Below are positions 60,467 through 64,000 of a stretch of 64,000 nt of DNA, one piece after another (the first letter of the stretch is position 1; each line of letters opens with the position of its first letter). The notes under the pieces were generated by a model, which did not search any database, had not been told where the DNA came from, and was given only the letters and a program-made list of their open reading frames with translations. The position numbers and the translations under genes were made by a program. Source of the DNA: Schistocerca nitens (Eukaryota > Arthropoda > Insecta > Orthoptera > Acrididae); NCBI RefSeq assembly GCF_023898315.1, contig NC_064614.1, positions 497,814,109 to 497,878,108 of the forward strand. The letters are read 5' to 3'.

Positions 60467-60901
60467 ATGTACAAGAATCAGGAGGGAACAATAAAACCAA
60501 TTTTTCATGACTTAGCACAGCCAGAATTGTTACACAAATGTCTACACGGAAAGACGCAGAATCCTAATGAGAGCGTAAACAATTTGATTTGGAAAGTGAT
60601 TCCTAAAAGGGTGTCTGTAAGCATAAAAACACTGCACTTTGGCATTTATGATGCAATAGCAACCTACAACCAAGGGAACAGTGTGAAGTGTGAAGTTCTG
60701 AAGGCATTAGGATTTACAGCTGGGGTGAACACTGTACGAGCACTAAGAAATATTGACAGAGAAAGGATAAGAGGAGCAGAAAGAAGAGAAAGGCATATGA
60801 AGTATGACGGAACAACAGGCCAGAAAAGACGACAGAAGAGGAAGCTTTTGGAGGATGAAGAAGAAGACCCTAATCCATCCTATAGTGCAGGAATGTATTG
60901 A
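60467..60901 (+). pseudogene. Transposase C-terminal remnant of the TTAA element
   Basis: A 144-codon open frame that includes TIKPIFHDLAQPELLHKCLH, GKTQNPNESVNNLIWKVIPK, LHFGIYDAIATYNQG, LKALGFTAGVNTVRALRNID, an Arg/Lys-rich stretch and the acidic ending DEEEDPNPSYSAGMY. The HGKTQNxNES...W..IPK block and the PSYxAGM end are typical of the C-terminus of an arthropod transposase family. The ATG at 60467 is probably not a natural start. The protein lacks the catalytic acidic residues, so it cannot transpose. Confidence 0.7.
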
Positions 60902-61325
60902 GAAACTTTGATAGCCATTTCCCGTAAATTAGAATTTTTCGAATATAAGGAACATTTTCTCAAAATCCACTCAAGCTAGAGAGATGAAATTTTTATACAG
61001 CACTCCTAGTGGTCAAACTTACATTGTAACACAGCCATTTGGCAATATGTTCAGTAGTTTCATTTCAGTTTAATTATAAAGCAATTACTTGTAAAAAAAT
61101 TTGGGTCATTAATAAAAAAAATAATTGGAAGGAAACTAGAAAAGATACTCCAAAATCCCTCTGTCATAACTGCAATACTAAACCACTCTATATGTAAAAA
61201 AAAACAAAAACAAAAAAACAAAAAAAAAAAAATTCAAATTTTTCTATTTGGTAGTTTATTCATAAATGTTCCTCAAACTTAGTGATTTTAACATGGGCAG
61301 CATAGGCACCTCCGGCTCCCCTTAA

Positions 61326-62039
61326 GGGCTAGAACACACCCCAAGAGGTAACTATCCCTAGTGTCAATAAAGTTTCCTTGAGACAAGCAGTTTAATCTCA
61401 AATGACGACAGACATTCTGACAGTTTCCACCAAAATCCTGTTGGGTACATACAAATGTTTTACAAAATAGAGAAATTTTGTATTTTGTCCCTGTATTTGG
61501 CAGTTACACCCAGTATGCAACTTAGTTTTGGTGTAGCCAATTTTATAGTATGATAGCAACAAGTATTAGCAGGAGCTAAGAGTAGCTATTAGAAGTGGGC
61601 ACTGTGTGCAAGGAAAAATGTTACTGTACAACCACAACTTAGGGAATAACTCATTAGTATTGTGTAATTAAATAGTGTTAAAGGTACTGACAACAATTGC
61701 AAATTTCAATCATTTAATGCATATGCAAATTAACCCGAAGCATAAATAAAGGAATGTACTATGATTGAGTTCCTCATGATCTTCTCCATTTTTTCACTGA
61801 TATTTTTTGCATTTTCATAGCTTATATTTCTAGCAATAGTTGTTCCACAGCTTCATTATGTTATTTGTGTATTTGTTCCTTGCTAATTATCACCATTATC
61901 AAGTGTCCAAGCTTATTATAGCCAGACACAGAAATAAATGATCTGATCATTAAGAAGTGTGTCCTCATATGTCAATGATCAGTGAGTACCGACTAGGTGG
62001 TGTGACTGGCAGCACAATGACAATTTGCGTACAGATTCA
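61326..62039. other. Intronic sequence, no gene seen
   Basis: AT-rich, with no recognisable exon or element. Confidence 0.4.
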
Positions 62040-64000
62040 ACAAATATGAGCTCTTTTGATGGAAACTGGAAAATTAAAATGTCTTTTAGACACACCTCAA
62101 GAATCACAAAATTCTCGTAATTGCCCTACAAGAAACTAGATTCTTGGAAGAAAACAATGTTGGTTCTGGAGGCTTCAGAATGTACAAAGGAAAGGTAGAT
62201 AAAAAATTATGAAAAACACACCACACCTTGGAACCTACCTTTATAATATACAAAAATATTTTACACTCCATTAACAACTTGAATCACTTTCTGAATGACT
62301 CTCCACACTTATCTTTAAATCTGCTAAGTGTACACCACAATGAATGCACACACCCCCATAAATGGAGACAACAGGAAGGATTAAGGAAAGGTGGCATGTT
62401 TTTAGACCAACTCAATTAAACTGTGCAAAAAGTCCCAGAAAAACACAATGTCTTACTTCTGGGGGATTTCAATGCCCAGATAGGAAAGGCACACAACATG
62501 ATCTTTAAATCCATAGCCTTTAAAAAGTTACCTTGAAAACAGATAATATGGGACTCACCAAACCCAACCTAGGTGAACTCCAACTTGATCACGTGACAAC
62601 CAAGCTGACGTTCCATAAAGAAATACAAAATGTCAAAGTCCTCAGAGGAGCCAACCAAGATTCTGATCATTATCTTTTAAAAATAAAACTCAAAACCATC
62701 CCAAAAAGGAAAAATAGAATCAACAACCCCAAAAGAAGAAAATGATATCCAGAAACGGTAATAAACTAACGAGTTTTCCCTCACAAGAAACTGAAGACAC
62801 ACAAAACCAAAACTGGGATAAAATAAAAGAAAGCCTAATTAGTAAAGCCAAACAGTTAGCCCCCATAACCAAATCCAAAAAACGTGGTTGGTGGGCAGGA
62901 AAATTATACAGTCTCTTTGAACTAAGGATAAAAGCAAAGCAACATTGGCAGTCACACAAATGAACATAGCAGACAAAAATTCTTAAACAAACGAAAAATT
63001 GTGAGCAAAAATATCAAAAGAATAATAAAAAAAATACCAAGAAGACCAAGTTCTCTTTTGGATAAATGAAGACTTCTTCAAAAACAATGAGGAACTTCTA
63101 TAAGACATTTTTCATTATATTAAAAAAAAGTGAAAGAAAGAAAGATCCTACAGCTCCAACACAAAAACAGAAATATTGCCCACAACAGGGATAATTGCAA
63201 AATATTGGCAAAATATTTCAGAAACCTTCTCAACTCTGAAGAATACATAGAAAAAATGGGCTTTAAGACCTTAACAATAACCAATCCTAACTCTGAACCA
63301 CTCTCCACTGAGGAAAGATATAGTCATTTCAAATCTCAAAAATTATAAAGCCTTGTGACAAAACTAAATCACAGTTGAACTACAGAAAAAGTCAACAAAA
63401 ATGCCCCCCCCCCACCACTCTAAAATATCTTTCAACAAATCTGGATAAATGAGAGAATCCTCAGCTGAATTAAGATTCACTACTTGACATAGCATACAAG
63501 ATATCCTCTGAAGTCCTACCAGGCAGGTTTCAGGGAAGAGAGAGCCTGTTCAGAACAAATCCTAAACCTCATGACATACCACAAAAATCAAGAGCACAAC
63601 CATATGTTATCACTTTCATTGGCTTTCAGAAAGTGTACAACTCTACAAACCAAGAATCCCTCGTCTCTACACTAAAATAATTAAACCTAGACAGCAAACC
63701 ATTAACTTAATCAAATAAACCCTTATAAACACATACTTCTTTAAATTCATGGCAGAACTCTCCAATCCTTTTGAAATAAAAGCTAGTGTATGGCAAGTAG
63801 ATGGGCTCTCCATTGCTAGTTAAATGTAACCTACAAAAAGTAGAGTGTGGAACACAAAGAACCATAGTGCAATCAAACTCAGAACAAAAACCAAAGGCAT
63901 CAAAGTCAGTTGTCTAGCCTTTGCAGATGATATGGCTCTACTAGCTGAAACCTGGGAAGAAGTAAAAGAACAGACACTTCAACTACAAAAACAAGCTGAA
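62040..64000 (+). mobile_element. LINE, endonuclease to RT start, running off the window
   Basis: Broken plus-strand frames show ILVIALQETRFLEENN (AP endonuclease start), NVLLLGDFNAQIGKAHN (62440-62500), GANQDSDHYLLKIKLKTIPK (the SDH box), a connector with RKLYSLFELRIKAKQHW, and near the edge GIKVSCLAFADDMALLAET, the RT catalytic box (63900-63960). Many stops and small deletions occur, including a short middle RT. The 3' half lies beyond 64000. It matches the style of the fragment at 24810-25729, which starts just where this one ends. Confidence 0.75.

Larger units (their letters stand above)
59888..61321 (+). mobile_element. TTAA-flanked TIR DNA transposon with broken transposase
   Basis: A 1434-bp element with a perfect 15-bp terminal inverted repeat, GGGGAGCCGGAGGTG, at both ends. 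TTAA lies directly outside each end (59884-59887 and 61322-61325), i.e. a TTAA target duplication as in Kolobok and piggyBac. Two coding remnants in the same orientation lie inside (60266-60430 and 60467-60901). The C-terminal one resembles the end of a transposase family often annotated in arthropods as Mutator-like. I do not decide the superfamily: the TTAA site argues for Kolobok or a relative. Confidence 0.85.

Noticed and set aside
41000-64000. Further upstream Fmr1 exons (RGG, KH, Tudor)
   Set aside because: I looked for GC-rich Arg/Gly coding stretches and phase-1 donors on the minus strand and found none that fit; they likely lie beyond the window.

Overview
The window is animal genomic DNA, most likely from an acridid grasshopper or locust (Schistocerca-like). 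I infer this from recognised repeats: a non-LTR element whose 3' end is a GGTT-rich tail followed by a conserved 'gaccaaactgc..aggtcatc' block, a CR1-type LINE ending in an acatct repeat, an RTE LINE, a tRNA-Thr-like SINE, a Tc1-type element, and a dispersed palindromic element with a 'tgctactcacca' arm. I recognise all of these from memory of orthopteran genomes; no database was searched. Bacterial features (operons, ribosome binding sites, terminators) do not apply.

Host gene. Only one host gene is identifiable: the 3' end of a fragile-X family gene (Fmr1/FXR) on the minus strand. Three exons join in frame through consensus splice sites: 40947-40672, 37067-36945 and 4889-4717 (stop at 4719-4717). 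All junctions are phase 1. They encode the low-complexity C-terminal part of the protein: a Gln/Gly/Ser-rich stretch, an RRRTTDDEETVLD segment, a second arginine cluster, and a C-terminus ending in VNGTSA. The KH and Tudor exons must lie upstream, beyond 64000. Positions 1-4716 are AT-rich and probably 3' UTR or downstream flank.

Last intron (4890-36944, 32 kb). It holds two very large G-rich minisatellite arrays, 5275-7956 and 14037-18177. A nearly full-length RNase H-bearing LINE ('family A', 7957-14036, minus strand) separates them. All array units share a CCG-N-GGGG core, and unit length steps between 16 and about 36 bp from block to block. The rest of the intron holds relics: mariner fragments, an inverted pair of tRNA-derived SINEs, the 3' end of another LINE, a TA-flanked TIR transposon (30144-31290), palindromic elements and several microsatellites.

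Upstream intron (40948-64000 and beyond). It is filled with nested elements: a Penelope-like fragment with a GIY-YIG domain (41995-42872), a 'family B' LINE (42873-44366 and 47807-49208) split by an internally deleted family A LINE (44367-47806), a CR1-type LINE with an in-frame deletion in its RT (49209-50810), an RTE LINE (51061-53345), a decayed Tc1-type transposon (53805-54938), a TTAA-flanked transposon with two separated transposase remnants (59888-61321), and the 5' half of another LINE running off the right edge.

Most long stop-free frames in the arrays are artefacts of repeats that contain no stop codon. I see no new gene system. The most interesting structure is the patchwork G-rich array inside the terminal Fmr1 intron.
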